DNA of 64,000 nucleotides from Echinostoma caproni. Its lineage: Eukaryota > Platyhelminthes > Trematoda > Plagiorchiida > Echinostomatidae. The translations under genes and the position numbers were made by a program. Positions 21,819-33,475 of this stretch are shown piece by piece; position 1 is the stretch's first letter; each line of letters opens with the position of its first letter. The DNA is taken from contig UZAN01039721.1 of NCBI GenBank assembly GCA_900618425.1, positions 44,872 through 108,871 of the forward strand, read 5' to 3'. Under the pieces are notes generated by a model. It did no database searches and had not been told where the DNA came from. It worked only from the letters and a program-made list of their open reading frames with translations.

Positions 21819-22575
21819 ATTCGTATACTGTCAATGGGGAAAAGAAATCCGCTTTTATTCTGAGTACTGTCGGTATAAATGCTTATACTCTAATCAAAAG
21901 CTTGTCTTATCCCTCTCTACCTGTTTTTGTACCGTTCGAGGATTTAAAATCCCTTCTTCTACAGCATATGAAGCCAACGAACTTTGAAGCCTCAGAGAGG
22001 GCAACACTTCATTCACTGGTATGTAATCCGAATCGGGTCATCCGTGAATTCCTCCTGGATTTGCTTACTCAAAATGCTAAGTGTGATTTTTGAGACTTAC
22101 TGAACATGCACTTGAGGGATTGATTGATTGTTGGCGTTTAAAATACTATTTTGAAAAACGAACTTCTGAAGATATCCAATCCTTTGTTTATAGATGTGCG
22201 GGCCCATTGTGAACAATACCAGGATGTTCTCATCACTACTTCATCCATGTCATCGACCATCGAATCTACAGCCATGTTTGATTCACTTAAAACCAAATCC
22301 ATAAACGTTCATGATACAGTCGGACGTTTCAAACCAGTTACACAACTTCGCTCACACAATGTGATACATTCGGATAAGTCATATGGCAATTGTGCATCCT
22401 GCCGCAAAACGTCATTCCAGACTCACATGTCGACGTCGTTACGCTCCGTGTCACAATTGTGGCAAAGCTGGTCATATTCATTCTGTTTTGCAGTACCGAA
22501 AATTGTCGTTTCATTTATTCCAAGGACTCCGAAGTGAGTGACATAGTCAACTACCTCCCATTCCGGTCACATTCG
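21819..22575 (+). pseudogene. gag of the Gypsy element, frameshifted
   Basis: This is the capsid and nucleocapsid precursor. The open part carries KKSAFILSTVGINAYTLIKS and FEDLKSLLLQHMKPTNFEAS, a common Gypsy gag pattern (loss of a seven-residue spacing is possible). The frame breaks at 22093, resumes at 22151 and reaches two zinc-binding regions: CASCRK, then CHNCGKAGHIHSV at 22449-22487. The last Cys of the second CCHC knuckle is in a different frame (TTTTG in place of TTTG), a one-base frameshift at 22486-22490. The N-terminal part of gag appears missing, replaced by the LTR-derived sequence. Confidence 0.75.
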
Positions 22576-22585
22576 TAAACACCTT

Positions 22586-23140
22586 TTCAGTTCCTTTGGT
22601 AACTCATTTCATTTTATTTTGGACACTGGTAATGTGGAGTCCTTAATTTCTGTTCATGATTTAAAACTGTTTGGTCCAGATGCCAAATTGCAGCCGTCCA
22701 CTGTCCCCATAAATGGCCTCACTGTACATTCATTGCCTGTTGTTGGTTCTTGTGAGATTTCATTCGGTGATGAGCATTCTAAAAGTGGTACCTGTAAATT
22801 CATCGTACTCAGGTCTGCCCCCTCTATACTAGGCTGGAAAGCTATGCAGACACTGAATATCAATCTTTCCTTGTTAACCTTTATTGATACTGAAAACGAG
22901 CTAAAGGATTTGATTAATAAATGCTCAAAGGCCAGTTGTGGCAAGAAAACTTCTTCAGTGAAACTACCAGTTAATGGAGATGCAGTTTTCCTCAAACTCC
23001 AAGTTATTCCATATGGCATTCGTGAACCTGTCATGAATGCATTGAACAACTTGTGTTCCAAAGGTGGCGTCTTCAGCATAAGGTACACAAATCCTCACAT
23101 CACTAAAATCGGACGGCAACAGTCCCAGAATAAGTGGTGA
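22586..23140 (+). pseudogene. Gypsy retropepsin (protease) domain
   Basis: The aspartic protease cuts the Gag-Pol polyprotein and acts as a dimer. The frame carries the active-site triad LDTG followed by NVESLIS at 22619, and further on PSILGWKAMQTLNI, the conserved ILG segment of retropepsins. Distances fit the family. The frame runs on to 23140 (PVNGDAVFLKLQVIPYGIRE, the linker leading into RT) and then shifts frame. This is the longest intact frame of the element at 173 codons. Confidence 0.85.
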
Positions 23141-23630
23141 CTGCGAAATCACTCTGAATGCAAAACTGTTAAAACAGACTTGTACAAATGTTGAATCAGA
23201 GAACATTCTGAGTACGTTGACTGGTTCTGAGGTCTTTTCCAAGGTTGGCTTGAAAGATGCTTATCCACAAATCCCGTTAGACGAAACCTCATCCACTTTG
23301 AAAACTATTAATACAAGTTTTGGTTTGTTCAGATATAAATTTCTGCCGTTTTGGTTATCCATTTATCCTGCCATATTTCAGCAAGTTATGAATGATAATA
23401 CTAGCTGTACGTCTAGCGTTGAATTATATCAAGATGACATTATTGTCCATGCCTCTGACAAATCCACTCATGACGCACGATTGTTTGAACACTTCCGTAG
23501 GTTTTCTGCCAAAAATCTTCCTGTTAATCTTAAGAACTGTTTACTTTCTGACTCTCATTTTGAATGTTTTGAATACCTTGTTAATGATAATCGTTACAAA
23601 TCTGACCCAAACCGTTTTTTCCTCTGACGA
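23141..23630 (+). pseudogene. Gypsy reverse transcriptase fragment
   Basis: The frame shows EVFSKVGLKDAYPQIPL (usual family form FSKIDLKSAYHQIPL), FGLFRYKFLPFWLSIYPAIF and the catalytic YQDDIIVHA at 23427-23453. The first catalytic Asp (usually in the DL of FSKIDL) is replaced by Gly in KVGLKD. The region between the protease linker and FSK is much shorter than usual, so the fingers subdomain is largely deleted. It is not functional. Confidence 0.85.
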
Positions 23631-24203
23631 AAGCCAAACCACCGTCAAACATACGCCAACTCAGATCCTTGATTGGAGCCCTAAAATACTACTCTAGATT
23701 TATCCCTAATTTCAGTCAGAAAGCTTCACCCCTATTTCTTCTCTCTTCTTCTGACAAATTGGTTTGGACGGATGCTTATGAAGATTGCTCACGTGAATTA
23801 CTAAATTTCCTGCAGACTGATGCTGCATTTTACCCATTCAATTGAAAAAATTCATTCTACTGCTATTATTGATGCATTATTGGTGCGATTCTTGAACAGA
23901 ATTGGCATCCAATTATTTGTGTCTCGCCGGTTAACAGCAGCTGAACGAGGCTATGCTCAAACTCATCGCGAAAAGTTAGCTGTATATTGGGCAGTCGAAC
24001 TCCTCCATAAGTTCCTTTTCGGTCATCATTTCACCATCGTCACGGACCATGTGGCCTTGAAGTTTATTTTCCACCTTGGGAAATCAGTTCTCATGAGCTC
24101 TTTAGATATGGTTCAGCGTTTAGGCATCTCACTCAGTGCTTATGATTACACAGTTGAACATCGCAGTGCCAAACATCCGATACGTGGATTATATTTCGTG
24201 TGA
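23631..24203 (+). pseudogene. Gypsy RNase H region, frameshifted
   Basis: RNase H removes the RNA strand from the cDNA hybrid. Pieces in three frames read RSLIGALKYYSRFIPNFSQK (the RT connection), KLVWTDAYEDC, then RRLTAAERGYAQTHREKLAV and FTIVTDHVALKFIF. The last two are the strongly conserved E-K-E/LA and TDH-x-L/AL-K blocks of Gypsy RNase H. At least two frameshifts interrupt it. Confidence 0.8.
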
Positions 24204-25260
24204 ATCGCTTGTGACTCGGAGAGCATCTTTGATTCACTACTGGAACAACCTCTCCCCGAGAGCCATCAAGAGCTTATTCGTGACACACGTCGTGATGACT
24301 GCTTTGCGGAAGGGTTGGAATCCACAGAATCTAAAGCAATTTCCATGTAACTGTGTTAGACGTGTTGAACTTCCAATTACGCCTGATAAATTACTGTATT
24401 TTAATGACAGAGTTGTCATTCCACCGACACTATGTGAAGCTACAATTCACGACCTACATTTCGGCCATCGTGGGATAGAAAAGATGAAGTCATTCACTAG
24501 GTAAACTTGTTGGTGTCCAAACATAGACGCCCACATATGCTTCAAAGCAAAAAAGCTGCTCAAAATACTATCACAAAGCTCAACAGTTTCCATCCAAGTT
24601 GGATCCGCGGCTTGTTTCAACTGAGGCTTGGCAACGTGTTCATGCTGATTACTGTGGTCCATTTCTCAATAAAATGTATGCTCTTGTTGTCTCTCTAAGT
24701 GCCCAGAAATATTTTTACTAAGTTACCTTAATCAGATTTTACGATTCATGCTTTGCGTGAAGTTTTCAGCCGGAAGGGTATTTCTGTTGTATTTGTTACT
24801 GATAATAGCAGTCACTTATCCACGAAAGGTGTTTCAGATTGACTGCATAACATTGAATGTAAACATTTGTTTACCGCTCCCAGACATTCGTACTCTAATG
24901 GACGAGTAGAGAATTTTGTAAGAATACTTCATAGTGCTATCGCTGTTTTGGACCCATCCACATTTCTTGAACTAGAGAGAGGTGTTAATCTGTTCCTTGT
25001 ACAATATTGTATTTCTGCTCATTAATCAACTAAAGAAACACATACTAAACTTTCAAAAGGTCGCAGTTTAAGATCCAATTTATTGTGTGGTAATTTTTCT
25101 GAAGTTGTATTTTTCCGTGGTAATGATTTGGGACCCTCTTCAGTAATTTTCCTAGACTTTAGGTCGGAGAATGGTTCAACTACTAGACACGGATGATTTA
25201 TCTGTATACAGAAGACATGTGAATCAAATTCGTTTTGACACTCCAACTTAGTCTGTTCCA
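24204..25260 (+). pseudogene. Gypsy integrase, with stops and frameshifts
   Basis: Integrase inserts the cDNA into the genome. Visible are the N-terminal zinc region (HDLHFGHRGIEKMKS; the two Cys are lost in the frame), HADYCGPF with the first catalytic Asp (24647), VTDNSSHLSTKG with the second (24801) and SNGRVENFVRILH with the Glu (24909). The chromodomain-less C-terminus ends RMVQLLDTDDLSVYRRHVNQ. All three catalytic acids survive, yet stops at several points and frame changes destroy continuity. Confidence 0.82.
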
Positions 25261-25330
25261 TTTCATCACGAGCTTTCGGAGTCTAATAAAGTTTTTTTAG
25301 ATTCTGAGCAACTAGATACTAATAATTAAC

Positions 25331-28300
25331 AGAATATAGAACAAAAGACTGCCACGGAAGAATTACCTGTGAATGGGTGAGCCCTATAAAGGTTTGAACG
25401 GTTGAGTGCAAAGCAAATACTGGGTTATGGAAGCCTTGTGGCAAATTCAAGTTGCGGCAAGTGTGATGTATCATACTAACCTCGAAAAATTCTTTGTACA
25501 CGTTAAATACATGAGTATGCAGAGTACACGATTCAAATAAATCCCGTGTGCTATTCCATTCAAAGTTATTCTCTGTCGGGGATCGGTATTGCGCAAATTG
25601 CGGAATTGCATTTTGAATACTATTCTCAATACTACAGTGGTCCAACATCGTGAGGGTAGAAATAGAATGATGAATCATGCAGAATTATTACCGACCCCGG
25701 ATGTTGTGTTGCTGTCTAAATATCCTGGAGAAACTGATTGCGCAAACTGGTGTAAATGCCTGCAATAGTCATATAATCGGTATTACGATTTAAACCCTTT
25801 TTCTGCCGTTACATTTGCAAGTGCTTATTCTTCCGAGAAGCTCGACAATGGTATTGTGTTCTTGGAACAGTCAGTCATCATCTAAAAAACATTCATATTA
25901 ATTACCCCTCCCTTCGAATGATGAAGAATTTGTAACACAATTGTGTAAACTAAAAATTAATAAAGCCAAGTGTAAAATTTGTGCACGGGACATATATATA
26001 TGTTCGTATGTGTGATAGTAAATGTATTCGTGAAGTCAAAACTTCATGCACGTTGCAAATGTACTTCGGGTCGACTCCGAATGGTATTCTTTATACTGTT
26101 TGAGTAAACATGCCACCCCTAAATATCTACTTGTTGACGTACAAGCATTACACCAATGGCAAAGAGGGAGAATACTGAAATGAATGGTGATACGTTATTC
26201 AGGTGGGCTCCTTTAGCGATCAATTCAAAGTGTAGTTCTCGGTTTAAAATCCAAGAGAGAAACACAGACGTTCACATTCTCTCATTCAATGCCAATCAAA
26301 AATTATGTGAACATACTGAAAAATTAAAAACTACAGAAACCTCAGGAAACTGGCTATACAAGTGTCATAGCTGGCAATAAAAGTTGCGTCCTTCACTGCA
26401 GCCTCAAACTGTTACCGACTTACTCAAATGTCAACACGAAACGTTCTTCAGTCATCATTCATTATTTCACACTGACTAATTTGCTTGTATTTGGTAAGTT
26501 TAATGTAATATTTTGATAAAGTTGATTACAAAATATGAAAGTATTACATAAAATCAGACAAAATAAACGAACGTGATTTAATAAAGAAAACATCATAGCG
26601 TAATATGTTTGACAAACCATTTCAGGAACTTAATGATATTTACCAACACAAATTCAGAAGTAAAACAGGCATTATTCCACTATTGAATAAACAAACTTAA
26701 TACCGGACGCTTGTAAACTAAAAACAGTGTCTTTTATTGCGAACTTTTAAAGCCATTGCAGTCTGCAGCACTAGTTAGTCCAAAACAAAAGTTCGAAACT
26801 AAGCAAAACATAAAATTGATGATGAGTTCATGAGTTCGTCAATTTTTCCAATGCAATGTTTGTCGAAGGAATCTAACCACATGTGAGTTATTAATCTCCA
26901 TTTTGCATACGCCTATCTTCACATTGTTACTAAACTGTGTAGGGAAAACACTCATTTTCCTGGATTTCCAAATATTCACTGCTGATTACATGTGGGGCAC
27001 GACAATACAATATCTGTGCATACATGTAGGTTTGAGGTCAGTTGGCTGCACTGAAGTTTGCCCTTCTTGGAAGGTGCTTGGATTGTTTGCATTAGAGCAC
27101 AAAACTCACTTTAGGCTACCCTACGATTCGTTGAAGTGAAATTTTTGGAGTCCTTTTACTACTTTGATCTCATCATTCTAGCCCAAGGCGGCCAAACTAT
27201 CGGAACCAAATGATTCTACTCGCGTTCAGCAAGGGTGAGGTTTTTGTAGCTGATGTCCATAACCGTGCCACCTTGGGTAGATAAATAGCTTGATCATTGA
27301 ATAGATTTGCCAGTAAAGCGGTATCCGGGTATTGTAAGTGACCGCAATCAATCGAATAACAAAATGTGGCACAGAGTGTGGCAACTTTTACCAATTTAAG
27401 TTTAATTTATTTTGTTTGGAAAATCGTCTAGTGGTGCGATTCGTGTAAGTTGCATCGAAGAAGCAATAAAAAACACCAAACCAACATTGACTGAGACAGC
27501 ATAATCATTCGTAACTCATTTTACAAAACATTAATTCAGTCCAACAATCTTCATTTTCTACTTCATCTGGTGCGGCCCGCACATTTTGACTTTATAATTC
27601 GTAGAGCGGCCTTTCGCTCAATGAAAAACCGCCTGAAATGATATTATTCAAATATGTGTCACAAATGCTGAAAGTAAATGAACTACCCAGGGATTCATTT
27701 CGCCAAATAGGGATAAATCGATCAATATTTCTATTTAATCTTTTTGTGTTTTAGATGAAATAAAAACAACGAGACTGCTCATACTGGTATCCCGAAATGG
27801 CACATGATCTTCATTCCACAATTTCGTTTCAACCTTCATCAAATACGAATTGCGTTTATGTTCATCCACTATAGTTTTTATATACATCCGAATTTTATCT
27901 TGTCTGAACAAATTCTTTCATATACCCAAAAACAACAATCAAATCAATGAATATTAAATGTATGATTTCAATGTTGTTGTATAACGAGCAAGTGTTTGCG
28001 AAAGCGTAATGATGAATCATTAGTTAGATATGTTTAATTTTGTATGCAAAGGTTTAAAAATAAGTATGGACAACCATGATATATTTTAGTTTTTTGGTGA
28101 AGTTTTGATTCACTTTTTATTACCAAAAAGGAACGTTTTGAATAACAAAAAGACAGGACAGTTGAACTATATCGGACAGTCACCAGAAGTATGGATTTAA
28201 TATGGAAAATGGTTTTATGTTTGTAAACCAATTTGTTCTAAACTTGTTTAACAAACAGTCCACGTGTTTTGGGATTGCAAATAGGTGACAGAACGTTGTT

Positions 28301-31209
28301 GGTTCTTTCTGCTCAATGTAGCCGCGATATGTTTATGACGTCCCACATATATGTTTTTTGACTGCATACGTGTTCCGTTAGCTCTCGAGTAAGTTAGACA
28401 AGGATTGAGGAAAAATGAACCATTATCAATATACTATAACGAGTTAAATACCATCAAAAAATAGCTTAACTAATATCGCGAGATTATTAAAGTGTAATTT
28501 CACTTAGATGATCCCTTTGCAAAGGAATGTATTCCTTTCTTTCTTGGATCGATTCAACACACTTATAAATGAGAACAAAGCCGGAACGCGAGGAAATGTA
28601 TTTACAATATATTACTTCGGAACATTTACATATACTGTTCGATTAGTCAGTTAAATAATAATAGACCCAGGCTGATGTTAATGAATGTCGATGGGCAAAA
28701 TGTTTGGTTTACAACAAACTCTGATTTCACGATAATTGGATAGGTAAAAACTGATTGAAAATGTGTAAACTGGATAAGATATGAAAGGTGGTAGTCAAGA
28801 ATAAAACATGTGTGAAAGTGTGCGAACAAATACAGTAAATGAGGATTGGAGGAGGGAGAAAAGAGAGTGTCAATTTGGAGATATGAGGAATGGTTTTTAT
28901 GGCCACGGTAACAGCAGCGCTTCAACCAGATTGCGTTGCTTGAAAACCCCCAGTTTCATGGTACTAATTCATATATATTCCGTAGTTGTTACGATCTTTT
29001 GACGTAACTCTTTTGATGTGGTTCTTAGGTGCAGTGAATAAACTAGTGAGTGATGTTTCTGGGTCAATACTGTGCCTCATATCGACCAAAGGGTACAGGA
29101 TTGAGTTGTTCAAGCTTCTCACTCTTCATTTCTGAAGAACGGCCGGATAATGTTCAGATATTCTCCTGGGCAAACGCCACGTTGTGTGTCTGATCTACCG
29201 AGCACTACAAGTGCACGTAAACGCATGTAGAACAAAGGGTTGGGACTGGTGAGGCAATTTATTCTTAAGCGGTTGAACAGTGAACGGCTAAGTCTTCAAT
29301 GAGAGTTATAAATGGACCTTGGAAAAACGTTTAGCAATGGCTTTAGATAACCAATATTCCAAGATTTCTAATGCCCTGTCTTCCTTGAAGGGGAATTTGA
29401 CAAAAGATTTCTTTTTAGTTGGTTTTGCATTTTCATCGTGTGGTTTTAATTCGAAATATCGTCAAAAAAGAGAGAAAAAATATAAATATAAATGTTTGCA
29501 CAATGAACCCAAGATATCAAGTTATTGCAAAGTAAAATCTGTGTACATAATTTGGGTTTTTTCGTTTCCGTACTATTGTTGACCCGCTTTAATCAACGAT
29601 CCACCGATGGGGGTTTACAATACACAGTTGTCAGTCACCAGAAAAAATAACTATTGTTGCTGAGTTAATACGACCTAGAAGCATGAAGCACACCACATCA
29701 CTATCCTAATTTTCGTCCCTCAAGACAATCTCTGTAAACTTTTAACTATTGAAAGTCAACGGTTTAGGCGTATCATACCTTTATGCGACCTTTGCAAACT
29801 GCAAAATTAATCACTGAAAACAATTTTTTTCATCTAAGTGTCCTAAAGGGTACATTTCATCACCTCAATAAAATTTGTTCATGGAATGCTTAACGGGAAA
29901 TTTAAACCATGCTCGATTGAAAAATGGTCACTCGGCTACTGTGTCGTTGAATCCGCTAGGGATTTCTTTTTCGACCAATGGGTGGTGGTCTCAGCAATCA
30001 CCAATCCTATATCTGTCCCAGTGAGTGCTCATGATTGACACGGTTAAGCATGTGAACTGTGATTGGTCAATCGTATCTAATCGCATCATCACAACTACTC
30101 CAACCGAGATATAAGAACGACAGTGAGGTTCTTCATGAGCACATATTAAGCATCCTTGACAATAGGTAAGGACACTGTAATTGAGGTGAGTTGACATGCG
30201 TGATTCTCTTTGTGACATTTTCCCTAATGTCCATTGTATCACATGTATCAGATGCGGTATGAACATTATTTCGTTTGATTTGACTGAAGAGGATGTAATT
30301 ACCCCTGATTTGCGGCAACTTATGTACCTTTACTGTGGTGAATATTATACTATTTGTTTTATTTTGATTACAAACAAACACGTTTTTCACATAGAAGAAA
30401 TAACTTAGTGAACAATCAGCAAACTACGTAATATGAACTGTATGGACTGTTGATAACAGCTGATATTTTTTGAGAGTGAAATCCGATTTGCCACACAGAA
30501 AAAGTGCATCAACAGTGGGAACACTTCCACATTTTTGGTGTTTACCGCTTTGTGAAACTTGAGTATTTCGTTTGTTCATTTGGTTGTTCCAAACAGACTG
30601 GGTACAACTGAGAAAACTGCGTTCTAGTTTCAGAAAGTTAGTTTAGTCAATGATGGCTGCCTACAGCCAAACGTTGAAAAAACAAAAGAAGAAGTTTTCC
30701 AGACTCGAAACTATCGGAAAAACGCTTTGAAAACCTTTTTCCATTTGGTCGGTAACTTTACTGTTGGAGGTTCATAGTTCATAAGTGAAGCGTAGTTGTT
30801 CTCTGGAGGTTTGTGTAGCTGTCACTATAACTTCTTCTGTCATCACATCGTGGATTTTTACCTGATAATGTTGCTGTTGTTGTAATTTGATTCAACTTTT
30901 AGCCGCTTTCTCTACTTAGATGAAAGGACAGTGCGTTCCGTGGAAGCCGAGACTAATTTAAAGTCTATTTATGCTTTATATTTGAACCAACCCCATGACG
31001 TTTTTAATATATTTAATGCATTTTTCTACATTACTGGGGATTCATAAATGTTTGGATAATTCCTAATATTGTCATCTACTGCAAACGGTTGCAGTCGTCA
31101 TTTCTATCCTCATTGGTTGACTACACCGAAAAAGCAAATTAAACTGTTTAGGCATCTTGTGTAGTGTGTATATTCTGTACTACAAATTCCGGCGTATTTC
31201 ATTTGTAGA
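25331..31209. other. Large stretch with no gene recognised
   Basis: 5.9 kb of AT-rich sequence. The 119-codon minus frame at 25678-25319 lies next to the Gypsy tail and shows no domain. A 3' LTR for that element was sought here without success. The 300 bp before 31210 form the upstream region of the secretory precursor. I see no clear TATA box, only a splice-acceptor-like sequence at 31193-31208. Confidence 0.4.
31193..31208 (+). promoter_or_regulatory. Possible splice (or trans-splice) acceptor before the neuropeptide ATG
   Basis: The sequence cgtatttcatttgtag ends in AG one base before the ATG at 31210 and is moderately pyrimidine-rich. It could close an intron in the 5' UTR or accept a flatworm spliced leader. 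Only transcript data could distinguish these. Confidence 0.35.
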
Positions 31210-31452
31210 ATGAAGATGATCGGATTGAAAATGATCCTGCTTGTTATCCTATTCGGCATGTACCTGCTGGAACAATCCGCAGAAGGCCGTGCCGTTGAAC
31301 GAAATCGTCTGTACAAGTGGAATGGTGACCCCGAGCTGCTATGGTATCAGCGACAGGTTGTGGATAATCACAGAGGCGCGGATTATTTCGAACCATGGTT
31401 TGTGACAAAACGTGATGCCTATGCCGACATGCCTTGGGGAAGAAGACGTTGA
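31210..31452 (+). CDS. Secreted neuropeptide-like precursor
   Basis: The 80-residue product is built like a neuropeptide prohormone. Residues 1 to about 26 form a signal peptide (MKMIGLK, then the hydrophobic MILLVILFGMYLL, then EQSAEG). A 40-residue middle piece follows, rich in aromatic residues (KWNGDPELLWYQRQ, YFEPWFVT). A dibasic KR sits at 67-68. The C-terminus is DAYADMPW followed by G and RRR. Processing would release the octapeptide DAYADMPW with a C-terminal amide donated by the Gly. Such peptides act on G-protein-coupled receptors after secretion from neurons. The ATG is the first of three close Met codons (residues 1, 3 and 8). No internal intron is needed. Candidate AATAAA lies at about 32143. 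I do not recognise a named family, though amidated Trp peptides are known in several animal groups. The architecture is convincing; expression is unproven. Confidence 0.75.
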   Translation: MKMIGLKMILLVILFGMYLLEQSAEGRAVERNRLYKWNGDPELLWYQRQVVDNHRGADYFEPWFVTKRDAYADMPWGRRR

Positions 31453-33092
31453 TGGTTTTCTAGTCCGATTCAAAACACGTACGGCTGTCACTGATTTCTC
31501 ACTAATTGAGCCACGTTCCTATGTACAACAATTGTTTTCTTGATAATGAAAAACAACAATTTTTCAAACTTTGTTGTTCTTTACCAATGATAGATTTTCA
31601 GCGTGTGAGTAAGAACTTTTGTTGAACCGAATCTTTGGTTAAAATTATCTTCATGTTTAGATAAACACATTTGATCAAGTCTATGTGGAACAATGCTCAT
31701 CGGTTCGATTACCGTGAAATCGTTCGTGGTTCGCTGGTTACCGAAAACTGTAGAGGTTAACTTCTTCTTCACCATAATATAAAGTGATTGTTTCCGAAAT
31801 TATGCCGGTGAACTTTTGTTACTATGTTTCAGACAGCATACTGAAGTTTCAACTAAAATATCTTATTTTATCCCAGGATGATTGCACCGATAATGCTGGG
31901 GGAGAGGTTGGCTTTGGCACACTGAAGAAGTAACAGTGTGCGAGACACGTTTACATTACGTATCCTCAATCGGTTATTCATGAATCGGCAATAATTGTTG
32001 TCACAGTGGATCGTCATAACAAAGCAAATATTTATTGATGCATGACAACTTCCACGTCATAAAGAAGAGATGGAGGAGGGCAGAGACTAACTTAAGTTGA
32101 CATACTTTCTGTATCAGGTTTGTTTAGGTCCATATTAGTGAGCAATAAATCGTAATAAGCCAGACTGTACTGAATAAACAAAATAAATAAATAAATGTCT
32201 TTTTACTTCCTTTTATTTATTTATTATACAAATGTGTAGTCAATTTTCAGGAACGAGAGCTGCGGCCGTACAAAGGCATCCTCGAAAAATACAGAAATGG
32301 GGAAGACGGGTGGCGATGAATACAGACAAATGAGAAATTATGGGTATTTTAAATGCTTAGATCATTTTACCAGTGAAATCTGTCTACAGGATGTAATTTG
32401 TAATCTACTAAACTAGGTTCTCGTCATGGGTTACATGCCACGTGTGAAAACTTTCGTGCGTTCTTTGGGCCGAACTTCAGTGCTTTCCTACAATGACAGG
32501 CTATTGCAGTTGCAGGTGACTTGGTAAATAACATGATTGTGATTGGAGTTAGTTTGGTTGTTTGAGACGTTCCATAGTTCATTCTCCTGGTCGTCAGTGG
32601 AACTCAGTCTCGCACTATATATTATTCATGGTTCCGTTTCAAATGGCGGTTTACTCTCTTGATTAAACGTTCCTCGTTGGTTGTTCAGAATATTATCTCG
32701 TGGTTAGCTGTATTAGCTGTTATTGCTTCGGGTTCACCTCCTGAGCTTCTTAAGTTCATCAAATGTTTGATCAACTGTGCACTGCTGACTTGCAGAAAAC
32801 AGTGCCTATTTCTGGAAACACTACTCCTTAGGATTAGAGGTTCTAGAGTGGAAATCATTCTTTTTGACCCAATATCGCATAAGAGATATTATTACGATTA
32901 CTATTGCTCAAAGAGTGTAATTAGACATTGCCGTTTGAAATAAATGCTCTAAATTTTATGAGAGAGAGAACACAAAATTCAAGTGGGACCACCCAGAAAA
33001 GTAATTCTTAGAAATGCACAGGTTAGAATAAAAGAGTTGAGAATGGATACGTTTTTCGTTTACCATGATGTGAATTTAATTTAGAGTACTAT
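31453..33092. other. 3' flank of the precursor, no further gene
   Basis: AT-rich, with an (AAAT)n run near 32180-32195. A 94-codon plus frame at 32659-32943 begins with a hydrophobic stretch (QNIISWLAVLAVIASGSP) that could be mistaken for a signal peptide. The rest is Lys/Arg-rich with no domain, so I do not call it. Confidence 0.4.
32143..32148 (+). terminator. Possible polyadenylation signal AATAAA
   Basis: This is the first canonical AATAAA downstream of the precursor stop, about 690 nt on. A weaker AATATA lies near 31774. The region around 32168-32195 repeats aaataaa. Assignment to the gene is inference from position. Confidence 0.3.
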
Positions 33093-33314
33093 GCTTGGAT
33101 TAGCCCATTCGATTGATCATAGGCACTAGGCACTCCTGATGGTCTTCGGTGTAGGTTTGACTCCTTGGGAGATCGTTAACTCCCCAGTGTTTCTGTGCAT
33201 TTAAGAGCGATGGAAATGTTTGTGATAACCAACAAAGAGCAAGGAGTGAAACCCACACCGAAGACCATCAAGAGCGCCTGGTGCCTCTGGACAATCGAAT
33301 GGGCTAATCCAAGC
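33093..33314. repeat. Inverted repeat adjoining a SINE
   Basis: The arm 33093-33167 (gcttggattagcccattcga...) is the imperfect reverse complement of 33240-33314. About 72 bp separate the arms. The right arm belongs to a tRNA-derived SINE that continues to about 33475. The left arm is therefore probably a second, inverted SINE fragment, giving a foldback. Confidence 0.75.
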
Positions 33315-33475
33315 TTGATACTCCAAATTGATTGAGTCATTCGCACAACCGTGTAGCTCAGGGGTAACGGTTTGAAGTCCCGACCCGACTGATCGCGGTT
33401 GGAGTCCTGACAGGGAATCAAAAAGATGTGAATTCAACTTTGTAAGAATCGGTGAGACTCCATCTCACTATAAAA
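33175..33475 (+). repeat. tRNA-derived SINE, family B
   Basis: On the plus strand a tRNA-like block (about 33350-33420) reads GTGTAGCTCAGGGGTAACGG (A-box region) and GCGGTTGGAGTCC (B-box region) about 40 nt later. It is preceded by about 170 bp of unrelated body whose left part is repeated in inverted form at 33093-33167. A tRNA relation is clear from these two boxes. An intact cloverleaf is not present. Confidence 0.65.

Larger units (their letters stand above)
21649..25330 (+). mobile_element. Defective Gypsy LTR retrotransposon (mag/CsRn1-like)
   Basis: The order gag, protease, RT, RNase H, integrase on the plus strand is that of Gypsy elements. Seen motifs are a CCHC zinc knuckle (22449-22491), LDTG protease active site (22619-22630), YQDD (23427-23438), RNase H-like RRLTAAERGYAQTHREKLAV, an integrase zinc-binding H-H region near 24450, and the D, D, E triad at 24647, 24801 and 24909. 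The terminal YRRHVNQIRF (25207-25236) is typical of this group. Frameshifts and stops lie between nearly all domains and the N-terminal half of RT is shortened. The 5' LTR region is abnormal (see 21649-21815) and no 3' LTR was found. The element is inactive. Confidence 0.88.

Noticed and set aside
32659..32943. 94-codon plus frame with hydrophobic N-terminus, possible second secreted protein
   Set aside because: The first Met precedes a basic stretch, no cleavage or repeat motif follows and no amidation site is present.
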